A stretch of 24,433 nt of DNA from contig JAZSMS010000017.1 in NCBI GenBank assembly GCA_045536015.1, forward strand, positions 1 through 24,433. The letters are read 5' to 3'. The position numbers and the translations under genes were made by a program. Of the stretch, positions 1 to 7,901 are shown in pieces. Each line of letters opens with the position of its first letter. Within the stretch, counting starts at the first letter, position 1. This stretch comes from JAZSMS01 sp045536015. GTDB taxonomy: Bacteria; Bacillota; Clostridia; Christensenellales; QALW01. The notes under the pieces are model-generated. The model was not told the origin of the DNA. It saw only the letters and a program-made list of their open reading frames with translations, and made no database searches.

Positions 1-704
1 GCTTCTTCAAGCTGAACAAGATAATCTTCAAGCTCTTGCTTTTTATCAAATGCCGTAGCATAAATACGGGTAAGCATCTTGTTCTTTTCGCTTCCGCGCC
101 AATAAGCACCCGTTATCGACAAAATTTTAAAATTTTTAACCTCGCCTGTTGATTTAAGGTGCGGTCCTGCGCAAAGATCGCAAAAATCACCCTGCTGATA
201 GAACGAAATTTCTTCGCCCTCGGGTAATTCTTCTATAAGCTCCTGCTTATAGGGCTGACCTTCCATCTTTTTAAGAGCCTCTTCCTTTGACAATAAAAAG
301 CGTGTTATCTCTATTTTTTCTGACGAAATCTTTGCCATTTCTTTTTCGATTGCAGGGATATCCTCTGCGCTTATAGGCGAAGAAAAGTCAAAGTCATAAT
401 AAAAACCGTTTTCGATTGCGGGTCCGATAGCAAAGAGTGTATCGGGATACAAACGCATAATTGCCTGTGCAAGAATATGGCTTGCGCTGTGGCGAAGCAC
501 ATTTAAATATAGCGGGTCGCGCTTTGTCACGATTGAAAGATTTGTATCTTCGCTTAAAGTATGCTCAAGTGCAACAAGCTTTCCGTTTGCTACTGCTGCA
601 ACTGCGGCACGTGCAAGACCTTCGCTTATCTCTTGTGCTACTTGCGCCGGTGTTACCGAAGTAGCATACTCTTTAACTGAATTGTCGGGCAAAATAATTT
701 TCAT
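1..704 (-). CDS. thrS: Threonyl-tRNA synthetase, N-terminal part (cut by window edge)
   Basis: Charges tRNA-Thr with threonine in the cytoplasm. The first 234 residues are visible; the gene continues beyond base 1. An N-terminal TGS domain (about residues 1-60) is followed by the editing domain with its HxxxH metal motif (RHSASH, H72 and H76) and the later FCDLCAGPH motif that supplies the Cys and His ligands. The catalytic core lies outside the window. The ATG at 704-702 is preceded by AGGAGGA at about 711-717 with good spacing. The gene has its own promoter and a T-box leader with an ACC (Thr) specifier, so expression should rise when tRNA-Thr is uncharged. It follows rluD but forms a separate transcription unit. 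Family and N-terminus are unambiguous. Confidence 0.97.
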   Translation of the reverse strand, partial: MKIILPDNSVKEYATSVTPAQVAQEISEGLARAAVAAVANGKLVALEHTLSEDTNLSIVTKRDPLYLNVLRHSASHILAQAIMRLYPDTLFAIGPAIENGFYYDFDFSSPISAEDIPAIEKEMAKISSEKIEITRFLLSKEEALKKMEGQPYKQELIEELPEGEEISFYQQGDFCDLCAGPHLKSTGEVKNFKILSITGAYWRGSEKNKMLTRIYATAFDKKQELEDYLVQLEE

Positions 705-930
705 AATTTTTCCTCCTATAAAAAACAAAACTCGTCTCTGCTTTTTTAGCAGGGACGAGTAAATTAACCCGTGGTTCCACCCATGTTGGTTCTCATTTTT
801 TGCCTATAACGCGGCAACCGTTTCGATCATAAGGCGGTACTTACTTTTGTTGCGATAAGCACCTTTCAGCTTTTGGCGCTCTCTCTGTTAAACGCAAGGA
901 TAAAAGAAGCGTGTTCTTAATCATTTCGAC
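705..930 (-). promoter_or_regulatory. T-box riboswitch leader of thrS (threonine, ACC specifier)
   Basis: The transcribed leader holds all the main T-box parts. The T-box core TGGGTGGAACCACGGG lies at 783-768. Stem I has an AGAGAG element and a GCTGAAAGG (GNTG-type) element around 860-890, closed by TTGCG/CGCAA. A specifier-loop candidate ACC followed by a purine sits at 838-836, between a CTT(A)CTTTT/AAAAGTAAG helix and a GATTAAG/CTTATGATC helix. The antiterminator can form by pairing GGG and ACG of the T-box with CGTCCC at 757-752. That CGTCCC is also the start of the terminator stem, so the two structures exclude each other. ACC is a threonine codon, which matches the downstream gene. Helices were paired by eye. 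Confidence 0.93.
721..760 (-). terminator. T-box-controlled intrinsic terminator before thrS
   Basis: The arms ACTCGTCCCTGCT (760-748) and AGCAGAGACGAGT (742-730) form a 13-bp stem with one C-A mismatch and an AAAAA loop. The run TTTGTTTTT (729-721) follows. The stem's 5' arm contains the CGTCCC needed by the antiterminator, so uncharged tRNA binding should prevent termination. The thrS ribosome binding site starts just downstream. Confidence 0.92.
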
Positions 931-936
931 ACAATA

Positions 937-966
937 ATTATATATCAATTTTTAAAAAATTGTCAA
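937..966 (-). promoter_or_regulatory. Sigma-A promoter of thrS
   Basis: A perfect -35 box TTGACA (966-961) and a perfect -10 box TATAAT (942-937) are separated by 18 bases. This predicts a start of transcription near 930, giving a leader of about 226 nt. The -35 box overlaps the stop codon of rluD (965-963). Confidence 0.9.
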
Positions 967-1871
967 CTCTTTTGTTCTTTATTTATTACATTATTAAAAT
1001 ATTCGGGAATAGGTGCAACAAACGTTAAACGCTGGTTTGTTATTGGATGATTTATCGAAAGCTTATACGAGTGCAGAGCCTGACCTAAAAGAGAATATCT
1101 TTGCTTTTTAAATCCGTATTCCTGATCTCCTAAGCAGGGATGCGAAACGGACGCTAAATGCACGCGTATCTGGTGTGTTCTTCCTGTTAAAAGCTTACAT
1201 TCTACAAGCGCACAGTTTTTATACTGCTCAAGCACTTTAAATTTTGTTATTGCAAGCTTACCTTCGCTTTGGCTTTGATAAACAGCCATTTTTTTGCGGT
1301 TGTTTTTGCTTCGAGCTATGTAATTTTCTACCGTAAACTCTTCTTTAGAAAAAGCTCCTTCGGCAAGCGCAAGATAAATTTTTTCGCACTCTCTATCCTT
1401 AAACTGCTTTGCAAGAGAAAGGTGCGCTTTATCGTTTTTTGCAATAATAATAAGTCCCGAGGTGTTTTTATCAAGTCTATGAACTATTCCCGGGCGTGCA
1501 ACGCCGTTAATGCCCGATAAGTCTTTAATATGGTGCATTATTGCGTGCACAAGCGTACCTGAATAATTGCCGTGCGCAGGATGCACTACCATTCCCTGTG
1601 GCTTATTTATAACGGCAATATCGGCATCCTGATAAATTATATCAAGTGGAATATCCTCAGGGGTAATATCAAGTGTTTTAAGTGCACTGTCAAGGTTATA
1701 TTCAAGCTCGTCACCAACACAAACCGCCTGCTTTTTTTGTACCTTTTTACCGTTTAGCAAAATGCTTCCGTCTTCGATAAGGCGAACGCATTCGTTACGT
1801 GAGAGGTCAAGTACTTGCGCGCAAAACGCATCAATACGCTTAAAATTTTCTTCAACCGTTATCTTTGGCAT
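963..1871 (-). CDS. rluD: RluD-family 23S rRNA pseudouridine synthase
   Basis: Converts uridines in structured RNA, most likely 23S rRNA, to pseudouridine. The 302-residue protein has an N-terminal S4 RNA-binding domain (about residues 1-70), then the RluA-type catalytic domain. The motif VHRLDKNTSGLIIIAK carries the catalytic Asp, and GRTHQIRVHLAS is the conserved late motif. Length fits RluD/YlyB of Firmicutes. The ATG at 1871 is preceded by AAGGT inside lspA, and the two genes overlap by 20 nt, which suggests coupled translation. lspA followed by an RluA-family gene is a common order in Firmicutes. The precise target uridines cannot be read from sequence. Confidence 0.93.
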   Translation of the reverse strand: MPKITVEENFKRIDAFCAQVLDLSRNECVRLIEDGSILLNGKKVQKKQAVCVGDELEYNLDSALKTLDITPEDIPLDIIYQDADIAVINKPQGMVVHPAHGNYSGTLVHAIMHHIKDLSGINGVARPGIVHRLDKNTSGLIIIAKNDKAHLSLAKQFKDRECEKIYLALAEGAFSKEEFTVENYIARSKNNRKKMAVYQSQSEGKLAITKFKVLEQYKNCALVECKLLTGRTHQIRVHLASVSHPCLGDQEYGFKKQRYSLLGQALHSYKLSINHPITNQRLTFVAPIPEYFNNVINKEQKS

Positions 1872-2388
1872 CTTTTTCTACCTTGTATATTTTATCGTGA
1901 ATAAACAATATATAATACGCCAAAATTGCAACGCCTACGCAAACACAGATATCGGCAAAATTAAAAACGGGAAAAGCGTATCCCGTAAGCGTTTCAACAA
2001 ACGTTGCATCAATAAAATCGCGCACGCAGCCTATAACAACGCGGTCAATCATATTTCCTATCGCGCCACCCAAAATAAGACCCGAAGATAAAATAAGCGT
2101 CCAATGTCTTTTTTTATAGTAATTAATCGCAATTATGCCAACTGCGCATACAAGCACGGTTGAAATTAAAAAGAAAACACGTTGATTTTGCAAAATTCCA
2201 AACGCCGCGCCGTTATTAAGAACGTATGTAAACGAAAGCGTCTTATCTATAATCGTAACGCTTTCGCCCTGCGAAAGTGCACCCTCTACGATTGGCACTG
2301 CAGGATCAATAAAAAATCCGTTTAAAATAAGCTTTGTTACTTGGTCAATTATTACCGCAACAATTGCTATTATAAAAATAACAAGCAT
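1852..2388 (-). CDS. lspA: Lipoprotein signal peptidase (signal peptidase II)
   Basis: Membrane aspartyl protease that removes the signal peptide from prolipoproteins after lipidation. The 178 residues contain about four hydrophobic segments. The conserved NNGAAFG motif is at about residues 58-64. The catalytic aspartates lie in GNMIDR (D115) and FNFADI (D146). It is slightly longer than the usual 150-165 residues because of extra sequence in the first extracytoplasmic loop (about residues 28-50). The start ATG at 2388 has AGCGGGG upstream. It overlaps rluD downstream and lies 12 nt after the small membrane gene, so it belongs to the end of the mre-division operon. Confidence 0.96.
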   Translation of the reverse strand: MLVIFIIAIVAVIIDQVTKLILNGFFIDPAVPIVEGALSQGESVTIIDKTLSFTYVLNNGAAFGILQNQRVFFLISTVLVCAVGIIAINYYKKRHWTLILSSGLILGGAIGNMIDRVVIGCVRDFIDATFVETLTGYAFPVFNFADICVCVGVAILAYYILFIHDKIYKVEKDAKDNG

Positions 2389-2400
2389 TAAAAAACCCCG

Positions 2401-2679
2401 CTATCTGTACTTTATCATATTTACAATTTCCTGCAAAAAATCGCCTATTACGGGCAAATTTCGTGCCGCAAGAAGCGTTGCTAAATAAACTATTACAGCA
2501 CTTATTACAGTAAAGCCTATTGCCGAACCAACACCTCGCAAAAGCCCTGCTAGAAAATTGTTTTTAATTATTCTTTTTGTATCTGTAAGATAATACAAAT
2601 AATCACGCAGTACTGACCAAGCAATAATGCGTGACGTCTTTGCAGTTACGATTTTTGCTTTTTTCAAATAAATCACCAA
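2401..2679 (-). CDS. Small conserved membrane protein, DUF5665-like
   Basis: About 88-92 residues. The N-terminus is basic. A central block reads DYLYYLTDTKRIIKNNFLAG, followed by one or two hydrophobic segments (about residues 52-74). The pattern of a basic stretch, then N-F-x-x-G-x-x-R-G-x-G, then a membrane segment resembles the DUF5665 family of Firmicutes, whose function is unknown to me. The start is uncertain: the longest frame begins at TTG 2679, but TTG 2667 has GGTGAT a few bases upstream and would give a protein starting at the second basic block. It lies between divIVA and lspA, so a link to division or the membrane is possible but is inference only. Confidence 0.72.
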   Translation of the reverse strand: MVIYLKKAKIVTAKTSRIIAWSVLRDYLYYLTDTKRIIKNNFLAGLLRGVGSAIGFTVISAVIVYLATLLAARNLPVIGDFLQEIVNMIKYR

Positions 2680-2706
2680 AATTATGATTATCCGAAAAAG
2701 CGTTTT

Positions 2707-3087
2707 TTATTCCTTTTCAATAAGCGCAAGCTGTGATTTTAAAATATATTCAACCCTGTGAAGAGTATTTTCCAAATCGCGTTTTTTCTCCTCAAGCTTA
2801 AGAGAGGCCTCTTCGGTATCGCGAATATACTTTTTACTGCTTTCAAGCGCTTTTTTCTCCGCTGAATCTACTATATGACGTGCGGCAACAGAGGCATTTA
2901 CAATTGTATCCTCTATTATCATTTCTCGTTTTCTATAAGCTTCAACTGCTTCTTCAAGCTCTTTTTGCTTTTTGTTAAGCTCGCCAACAAGCTCTTCAAG
3001 TTCATTGACTTTATTTTTCAAATCACTTATATAGTTATCGACTTGCACGCGGTTGTAGCCCTTTTTTTCTATTTTAAAATCAGGCAT
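2707..3087 (-). CDS. divIVA: DivIVA-domain cell-division/polarity protein (short)
   Basis: Cytoplasmic coiled-coil protein that in other Firmicutes binds curved membrane at septa and poles. The N-terminal 20 residues (FKIEKKGYNRVQVDNYI) match the DivIVA membrane-binding domain, including the Gly-Tyr and the VDNYI segment that starts the coiled coil. Heptad-like charged helix continues through residues 20-70 and 80-126. At 126 residues it is shorter than Bacillus DivIVA (about 164), lacking most of a C-terminal tetramerisation region. The ATG at 3087 has AAGGAT upstream. It follows sepF by 19 nt, the usual ylm-div neighbourhood, although ylmG and ylmH are absent here. Confidence 0.88.
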   Translation of the reverse strand: MPDFKIEKKGYNRVQVDNYISDLKNKVNELEELVGELNKKQKELEEAVEAYRKREMIIEDTIVNASVAARHIVDSAEKKALESSKKYIRDTEEASLKLEEKKRDLENTLHRVEYILKSQLALIEKE

Positions 3088-3106
3088 AATCCTTGTCCTT
3101 TAAGAC

Positions 3107-3577
3107 TTAAAATTCATCCTCTAAGGTAAAGCCTTCATCTTGAGCGTTTGATTCCATTTCGTCTATTTTATCAATATACGTTTGGTTTGAAGCAAAAAGA
3201 TAGATGCTTCCCTTAGAAACCTCGGTAACCTGCGAATCGGATGCATAGGCAGCACCACTCATAAAGTCAAGAATTCTCTGACCTACGCGACGGTCAACCT
3301 TATCAAGTTTAATAATAACGTGCTTGTGCTGAATAAGCTTCATAACAAGCGGCTGTGCATCATTATACGTTCTGGGCGAATAAATAACAACGCTTGATTT
3401 AGAATTTGTTGCTCTTTCCTGAACGGGAACTACTTTAGTTCTCTTCTTTTTAATAACGGGCTCCTCTTCGTAGTCGTAATCGTTAGATGCTTCAAATTCT
3501 TCTTCAAAGGCATCCTCATATTCTTCCTCGGCTCCCCAGCCAAAAAATTCTAAAAATTTGTTTCTCTTATCTGCCAT
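3107..3577 (-). CDS. sepF: Cell division protein SepF
   Basis: SepF polymerises on the inner face of the membrane and links FtsZ to the septum. The N-terminus (MADKRNKFLEFFGWG) looks like the family's amphipathic membrane-binding helix. A strongly acidic linker follows (about residues 16-42). The globular domain (about residues 60-145) contains the typical IYSPRTYNDAQ, KLDKVDRRVGQRILDFMSG and YLFASNQTY blocks. The 156-residue length is normal. The ATG at 3577 has GGGGGAT upstream. It directly follows yggS, the classic ylmE-ylmF order. Confidence 0.96.
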   Translation of the reverse strand: MADKRNKFLEFFGWGAEEEYEDAFEEEFEASNDYDYEEEPVIKKKRTKVVPVQERATNSKSSVVIYSPRTYNDAQPLVMKLIQHKHVIIKLDKVDRRVGQRILDFMSGAAYASDSQVTEVSKGSIYLFASNQTYIDKIDEMESNAQDEGFTLEDEF

Positions 3578-3579
3578 TG

Positions 3580-4278
3580 TTATATCCCCCTATTATAATC
3601 TCTTTCTCCAAATAATGCGGTACCTATTCTTATCATAGTGCTTCCGTGCTTAATTGCGGCAGCAAAATCACGGCTCATTCCCATTGAAAGAATATCAAAA
3701 CCACTTCCAAAAACGTCTTGTCCTTTTGCCAAAAGCTGTTGCATTTTCGAAAAATAAACGTCAAGCTCTTTTTCAGTAGCAGTCATCGGGGCAACCGTCA
3801 TAAGCCCCCTTGGTTTAATATACAAAAAATCTTGCAAAATGTCAAGATATTCTGTTAAATTTTCGGGCAAAACACCACATTTTGTTGTTTCTTTGCCAAT
3901 ATTAACTTCTACAAGCACATCTATCGGTGCGTTTAACTTACTTTTTGCCTGTGCATCAAGCTCTTTGGCAAGCGAAATTCTATCAAGCGAATGAACAAGC
4001 TTCACCTTGTCGATTATATACTTAACTTTGTTGGTTTGCAGTTGCCCTATAAGATGAACTTGTGCGTTTTTATCAATTTCGTCAAACTTCGATAAAAGCT
4101 CCTGCACCCTATTTTCGCCTATATCGCTTATACCAAGCGAAATTGCCTTATTAATTTCTTCGGCAGAACGCGTTTTTGTAACCGCAATAAGCGTTATCTC
4201 TTCACGCTTTCTGTTTGCCAAAGCACACGCCGAATCAATTTGCTCGCAAATTTTATCGTATCTGTTTTCTATCGTCAC
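3580..4278 (-). CDS. yggS: YggS/YlmE-family PLP homeostasis protein
   Basis: Fold-III pyridoxal-phosphate binding protein without known catalytic activity that balances cofactor and amino-acid pools. The PLP lysine is in LIAVTKTRS near residue 35. Other family blocks are IGENRVQE, HLIGQLQTNK, VEVNIGKETTKCG and LSMGMSRDFAAAIKHGSTMIR, the last holding phosphate-binding residues. Its 232 residues match the family. Translation starts at GTG 4278, which overlaps the TGA of the upstream HlyD-like gene (GTGA), with AAGGTG eight bases upstream. Its constant place before sepF is known across Firmicutes and explains the name ylmE. Confidence 0.95.
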   Translation of the reverse strand: MTIENRYDKICEQIDSACALANRKREEITLIAVTKTRSAEEINKAISLGISDIGENRVQELLSKFDEIDKNAQVHLIGQLQTNKVKYIIDKVKLVHSLDRISLAKELDAQAKSKLNAPIDVLVEVNIGKETTKCGVLPENLTEYLDILQDFLYIKPRGLMTVAPMTATEKELDVYFSKMQQLLAKGQDVFGSGFDILSMGMSRDFAAAIKHGSTMIRIGTALFGERDYNRGI

Positions 4279-5402
4279 TTTAAATACACCTTTTGTCTAA
4301 GTTTAAGCTCGGGAGTTTCTTTTATTATAGTATTTTTATCGTCGCTGAATAAAATCTCAACGTCAACGCGTTGTTTGCCGTCATTGGTCTTTATTATAAC
4401 TTGTGAATCATTAACAAATTCATTTTTTATACTAAAGCCTTCGTATCTTTCGCCGATAAGAATATTTACTACCCTTTTATCCAGATATTTTTGCACATTT
4501 TTATCAAATTCAAAAACTAAAACGTTGTCACGCTTATTGCTGATTATCTTGCTCAAGCATCCAAGCTCGCTCTCGTTTTCGTTGCCGATATAAACCGAAT
4601 AGTACATTTCCTGTTGAAGCATAGAAACGTCCTTTGAATACGGAATAGCAATATACCATTTTTCGTCAGTTACTATCTTATACGAATTACCCGGGTTTGC
4701 TGCTTTTTTTATTTTATCAAGCGTTGATTGTGTTAACGTAAGCGAATCAATTTCTTGCGGCAACAGATTTTCCTCAAGGCCATCGCAATAAAACGAAATA
4801 TATCCGTCTTCATCAGCACAAAACGTATTTAACCATGCATTTATAGCTTCTTGCAGATTTTGTTCATCCTTATATAAATCTTCAAGATATGTATTTTTCT
4901 CGGACATATATTTTTCGTTTATGTATTCTCTTCTTTGTTCTATTAAATCGCAAAGATTTCTGTAAAGTTCAATATAACCCTGATCAAGCTCTGCCATTTT
5001 TCTAATAACTACGTCAATTTCAAAATCAAAGCGTTCTATTTCTTTGTCATCGTAGTTGGTCAAAATAGTCTGATTTAAATAAGTAACGATATTTTCTTCA
5101 GTTTGGACAAGTTTTTCGATAGTCGTCTTTATATAACCCTTTTTATATGCCGAAACAACCTGCTGACCTGCCTCTACCTTTTGACCGTCGATAAGTCCGC
5201 CAAAATCAAGCTTTTCGTATTCAGACAAATCAACTGCCTGCTCTGTACGGATTATAACGCCTTCAAGCTGAATACCGTTTTTGACAATTTTATAATCTAC
5301 TGCGCACGTCTTGGGTGCAAGCACGATAGCAAGCACCGTTATAACAATCAAGGCAACTGCTATAAGTGCAAGATATAATTTTTTATTTATTCTTCTTGCC
5401 AT
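4275..5402 (-). CDS. HlyD-like membrane-anchored adaptor protein
   Basis: The 375-residue protein has one N-terminal membrane segment (about residues 9-28) and a large extracytoplasmic part. After the membrane comes a barrel-sandwich-like stretch (about 40-90; VIIRTEQAVDLSE and GQKVEAGQQVVSAYKKGYI), a charged helical region (about 95-200), and a beta-rich C-terminus with GERYEGFSIKNEFV and the terminal KLRQKVYL. This layout resembles HlyD/membrane-fusion proteins and the HlyD_D23-type proteins found beside yggS-sepF in Clostridia. No ABC or RND partner is encoded nearby, so a role in export is unproven and a wall-associated structural role is possible. The ATG at 5402 has AAGGAG upstream, overlapping the region of the PBP2 stop. 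Confidence 0.72.
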   Translation of the reverse strand: MARRINKKLYLALIAVALIVITVLAIVLAPKTCAVDYKIVKNGIQLEGVIIRTEQAVDLSEYEKLDFGGLIDGQKVEAGQQVVSAYKKGYIKTTIEKLVQTEENIVTYLNQTILTNYDDKEIERFDFEIDVVIRKMAELDQGYIELYRNLCDLIEQRREYINEKYMSEKNTYLEDLYKDEQNLQEAINAWLNTFCADEDGYISFYCDGLEENLLPQEIDSLTLTQSTLDKIKKAANPGNSYKIVTDEKWYIAIPYSKDVSMLQQEMYYSVYIGNENESELGCLSKIISNKRDNVLVFEFDKNVQKYLDKRVVNILIGERYEGFSIKNEFVNDSQVIIKTNDGKQRVDVEILFSDDKNTIIKETPELKLRQKVYLK

Positions 5403-5411
5403 TTTTACTCC

Positions 5412-7901
5412 TTAATATACTATCGTGTTTTCACCGGGAACGTTATTGTTTTCAACCGCATACTTTTTGTCAAGGTAATATTCAACTATTTCTTTAACTG
5501 TACTTGAAGCCATCGAGCCCGAATAGCCGTTTGGAATATACGTTACTATTGCAATTTCGGGATTTTCGTACGGTGCAAAAGCAACAAACCATGCGTTATC
5601 TTCAAGGTTGATTTCAGAAACCTGAGCAGTACCCGTCTTACCACCCATTTGATTTTTATACTTAAACTGATTAAAGTATTTTTTTGCCGTAGATGAATAT
5701 CTGTCTGCCGAATCGGAAACCATATCCTGCATACCTTTTTTTACTGCGGCAAAATGCTCTTGTTTAATATCAAGCTTGCGAACTAACGTGGGTGTTTGCT
5801 CGTAAACAAGCTCGCCGGTAGCGGTAGTTACCTTATCAACTATATGTGCATCATAAACGTAGCCACCGTTAACAAGTGCCGAGATATATCGTGCAACGCC
5901 TATAGGTGTAACGGTTGTGATACTTTGACCTATGCCCGTAGTTATTGTGTTTGTAGGCGTCCAGGTTATCTGAACGATAGAGCTGTAAACCTGATACTGC
6001 GTATCCCACATAACTATATTGCGAGAAAGCCCGTAGCCATCAATCAAAATTGAACGCACATGCGTAAAAATCTCATTCATTGGCTTGCCTACAAGCCCTA
6101 AAAAGTTATTTATGATAGATTCTATTTCTACGTCCAAAAGCTTTTTGCCCGAACGTTCGGCACAATCAAGCAACACGCTCTTTAACTGGCGGTAAACCAA
6201 AAGAGGAAGACTTGTATCCTGCGAATTAATATCGCGCGAAGAATCATATAGTGTGTTCTGATCGCCTACTATTCCCTTTTTCTCGCCCGTTAGTTCTACG
6301 TTTGTCTTATCTAAAAGTCCAAAGTTTTGTGCCCATTTTTTAAGCTTTTCTATGCCTATTCTGTCGGCAACCTCGTAGAAGAAATAGTTACACGAATAAG
6401 TTATTGCACTTTCTACGTTTATCTTGCCGTGAGTTTCTCTGTGATCGCGGTACCAACCGCACATAGGTCCGTCTTCGTTGGCTGAGGCGTACTTTTTATA
6501 TTCGCCAAGGTCGTCTATAGTTTCGCCAACCGTTATTGCACCTTCTTCAAGACCTGCAATAGAAACGCAAAGCTTAAAGATAGAGCCGGGTGTATCCGAC
6601 GAGCTTATAGCCTTGTTAAAGAGTGGCTTGCGCTCATCGTTTATTATTGCATCGTAGTCCTTTTGCGATATGCCCGTTGCAAACAAGTTAGGGTCGTAGT
6701 TAGGCTCGCTTACAAGCGCCTTAATATCGCCCGATGCAACATCCATAACTACAACTGCACCGATTGAGGCAAATTTAATTTCCTTTCCTCCGCGCTCAGC
6801 AACAACGGCATCATATCTTGATTTACTTGCCGCGTAAAGCTCTTTTTGACGCGCATTTATCTGTGCAATATTTGCACGCAAGGCTTCTTCTGCAACGCGC
6901 TGAAGATTAGTATCAATAGTAAGATAAACGTTATCGCCGTTTGTTGCGGGCGAATACGAAAGCTCGCCTAAAATTCGTCCGCCGTTAGTTACTTCTACCG
7001 TGCGTGAACCCTTTCTCTCGCCACTGCTACCGGTCAGATATGCTTCCATAACATTTTCTACGCCTTCAACACCAACAAGGCTTTCTACGTCATACTTTTT
7101 TGATTTGTAATATTCAAGATTTTCGGCAGTTATTCTACCCAAATAACCAACTATATGACTTCCTACGGAATGTTGCGGATAAACGCGCACCGTAGTTTCG
7201 GTAATAGAAAAGCCTGCAAGCTCGTAGCTATAGCTTTCAATAGCAGTTGCAAGGTCAAGTCCAAGGTTTTTAAGCACCGTTATCGACTTACTTGCCCAAT
7301 ATGACTGAATACTGTCCTGCCAGATGCCCAGCACCTTAAAGGCCGTTTCGTCAGGCATATCCTCAGGGATATGATACCTCTGACGCATTTCCAAATACAT
7401 TTGCTCGGGATTCATAGCCAAGCCTTTTTTATCGGCAAAATAAAAGTCACTGCGCCAGGTTTTTTCTCTTGTCTGGGCAACAGAATCCGAAACGTTGCCC
7501 CAATAAAAAACGTATTCGCCGCTTTCGTTTTTTGTAATTGCAAACGAAGGCGTTATATCTCTGCCGTGCTTTTGCATAAGCTCAAGCGCAAAAATTATCG
7601 AGTCGGTATACATTTCACGCTCGGAAATAAGATTATATTCACGGTAAAATTCGAGATTATAGTTTTTTTCATCCTGCGCAAGCGGAATACCGTTTGCATC
7701 AAGAATTTTTCCGCGTGTACCCGAGATAGAAAGCGTTCGCGTGCGCTTTACACTTTCCTGCTTAAATTCCTCGGCACGCACAAACTGAAGGTCAATAAGC
7801 GAAACTAACAAAACTACAAGCGCAAGAACAAACGCGGCAATAATTATTATTCCGCGTCGCAAAGACATCTGTGTACTTTTTTCTTCGCCAAGTCGTTTCA
7901 T
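5412..7901 (-). CDS. mrdA: Class B penicillin-binding protein 2 (elongasome transpeptidase)
   Basis: D,D-transpeptidase that cross-links peptidoglycan, here almost certainly with the MreBCD elongation machinery. The 829 residues include one membrane segment (about 16-38), a dimerisation/pedestal domain beginning with RTRTLSISGTRGKILD (about 53-68), and the transpeptidase domain. Active-site motifs are S440-I-F-K443, S503-C-N505 and K755-T-G757. Between SxN and KTG, residues about 545-645 form an insertion of roughly 100 residues before the conserved GIGQS-TTVTP block. Another extra helical stretch lies near 160-210. The protein is therefore longer than PBP2 of model species (about 630-720). 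The ATG at 7901 follows the mreD stop directly (TAAATG), implying coupling. The transpeptidase call is very secure; the elongation role comes from context. Confidence 0.94.
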   Translation of the reverse strand: MKRLGEEKSTQMSLRRGIIIIAAFVLALVVLLVSLIDLQFVRAEEFKQESVKRTRTLSISGTRGKILDANGIPLAQDEKNYNLEFYREYNLISEREMYTDSIIFALELMQKHGRDITPSFAITKNESGEYVFYWGNVSDSVAQTREKTWRSDFYFADKKGLAMNPEQMYLEMRQRYHIPEDMPDETAFKVLGIWQDSIQSYWASKSITVLKNLGLDLATAIESYSYELAGFSITETTVRVYPQHSVGSHIVGYLGRITAENLEYYKSKKYDVESLVGVEGVENVMEAYLTGSSGERKGSRTVEVTNGGRILGELSYSPATNGDNVYLTIDTNLQRVAEEALRANIAQINARQKELYAASKSRYDAVVAERGGKEIKFASIGAVVVMDVASGDIKALVSEPNYDPNLFATGISQKDYDAIINDERKPLFNKAISSSDTPGSIFKLCVSIAGLEEGAITVGETIDDLGEYKKYASANEDGPMCGWYRDHRETHGKINVESAITYSCNYFFYEVADRIGIEKLKKWAQNFGLLDKTNVELTGEKKGIVGDQNTLYDSSRDINSQDTSLPLLVYRQLKSVLLDCAERSGKKLLDVEIESIINNFLGLVGKPMNEIFTHVRSILIDGYGLSRNIVMWDTQYQVYSSIVQITWTPTNTITTGIGQSITTVTPIGVARYISALVNGGYVYDAHIVDKVTTATGELVYEQTPTLVRKLDIKQEHFAAVKKGMQDMVSDSADRYSSTAKKYFNQFKYKNQMGGKTGTAQVSEINLEDNAWFVAFAPYENPEIAIVTYIPNGYSGSMASSTVKEIVEYYLDKKYAVENNNVPGENTIVY

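Noticed and set aside
461..664. Open frame of 67 codons on the plus strand
   Set aside because: It is antisense to the thrS editing-domain coding sequence, has no ribosome site and no protein-like composition. The same holds for the other plus-strand frames in the window, for example 4240-4593, 7371-7808, 9701-10222 and 20597-21016.
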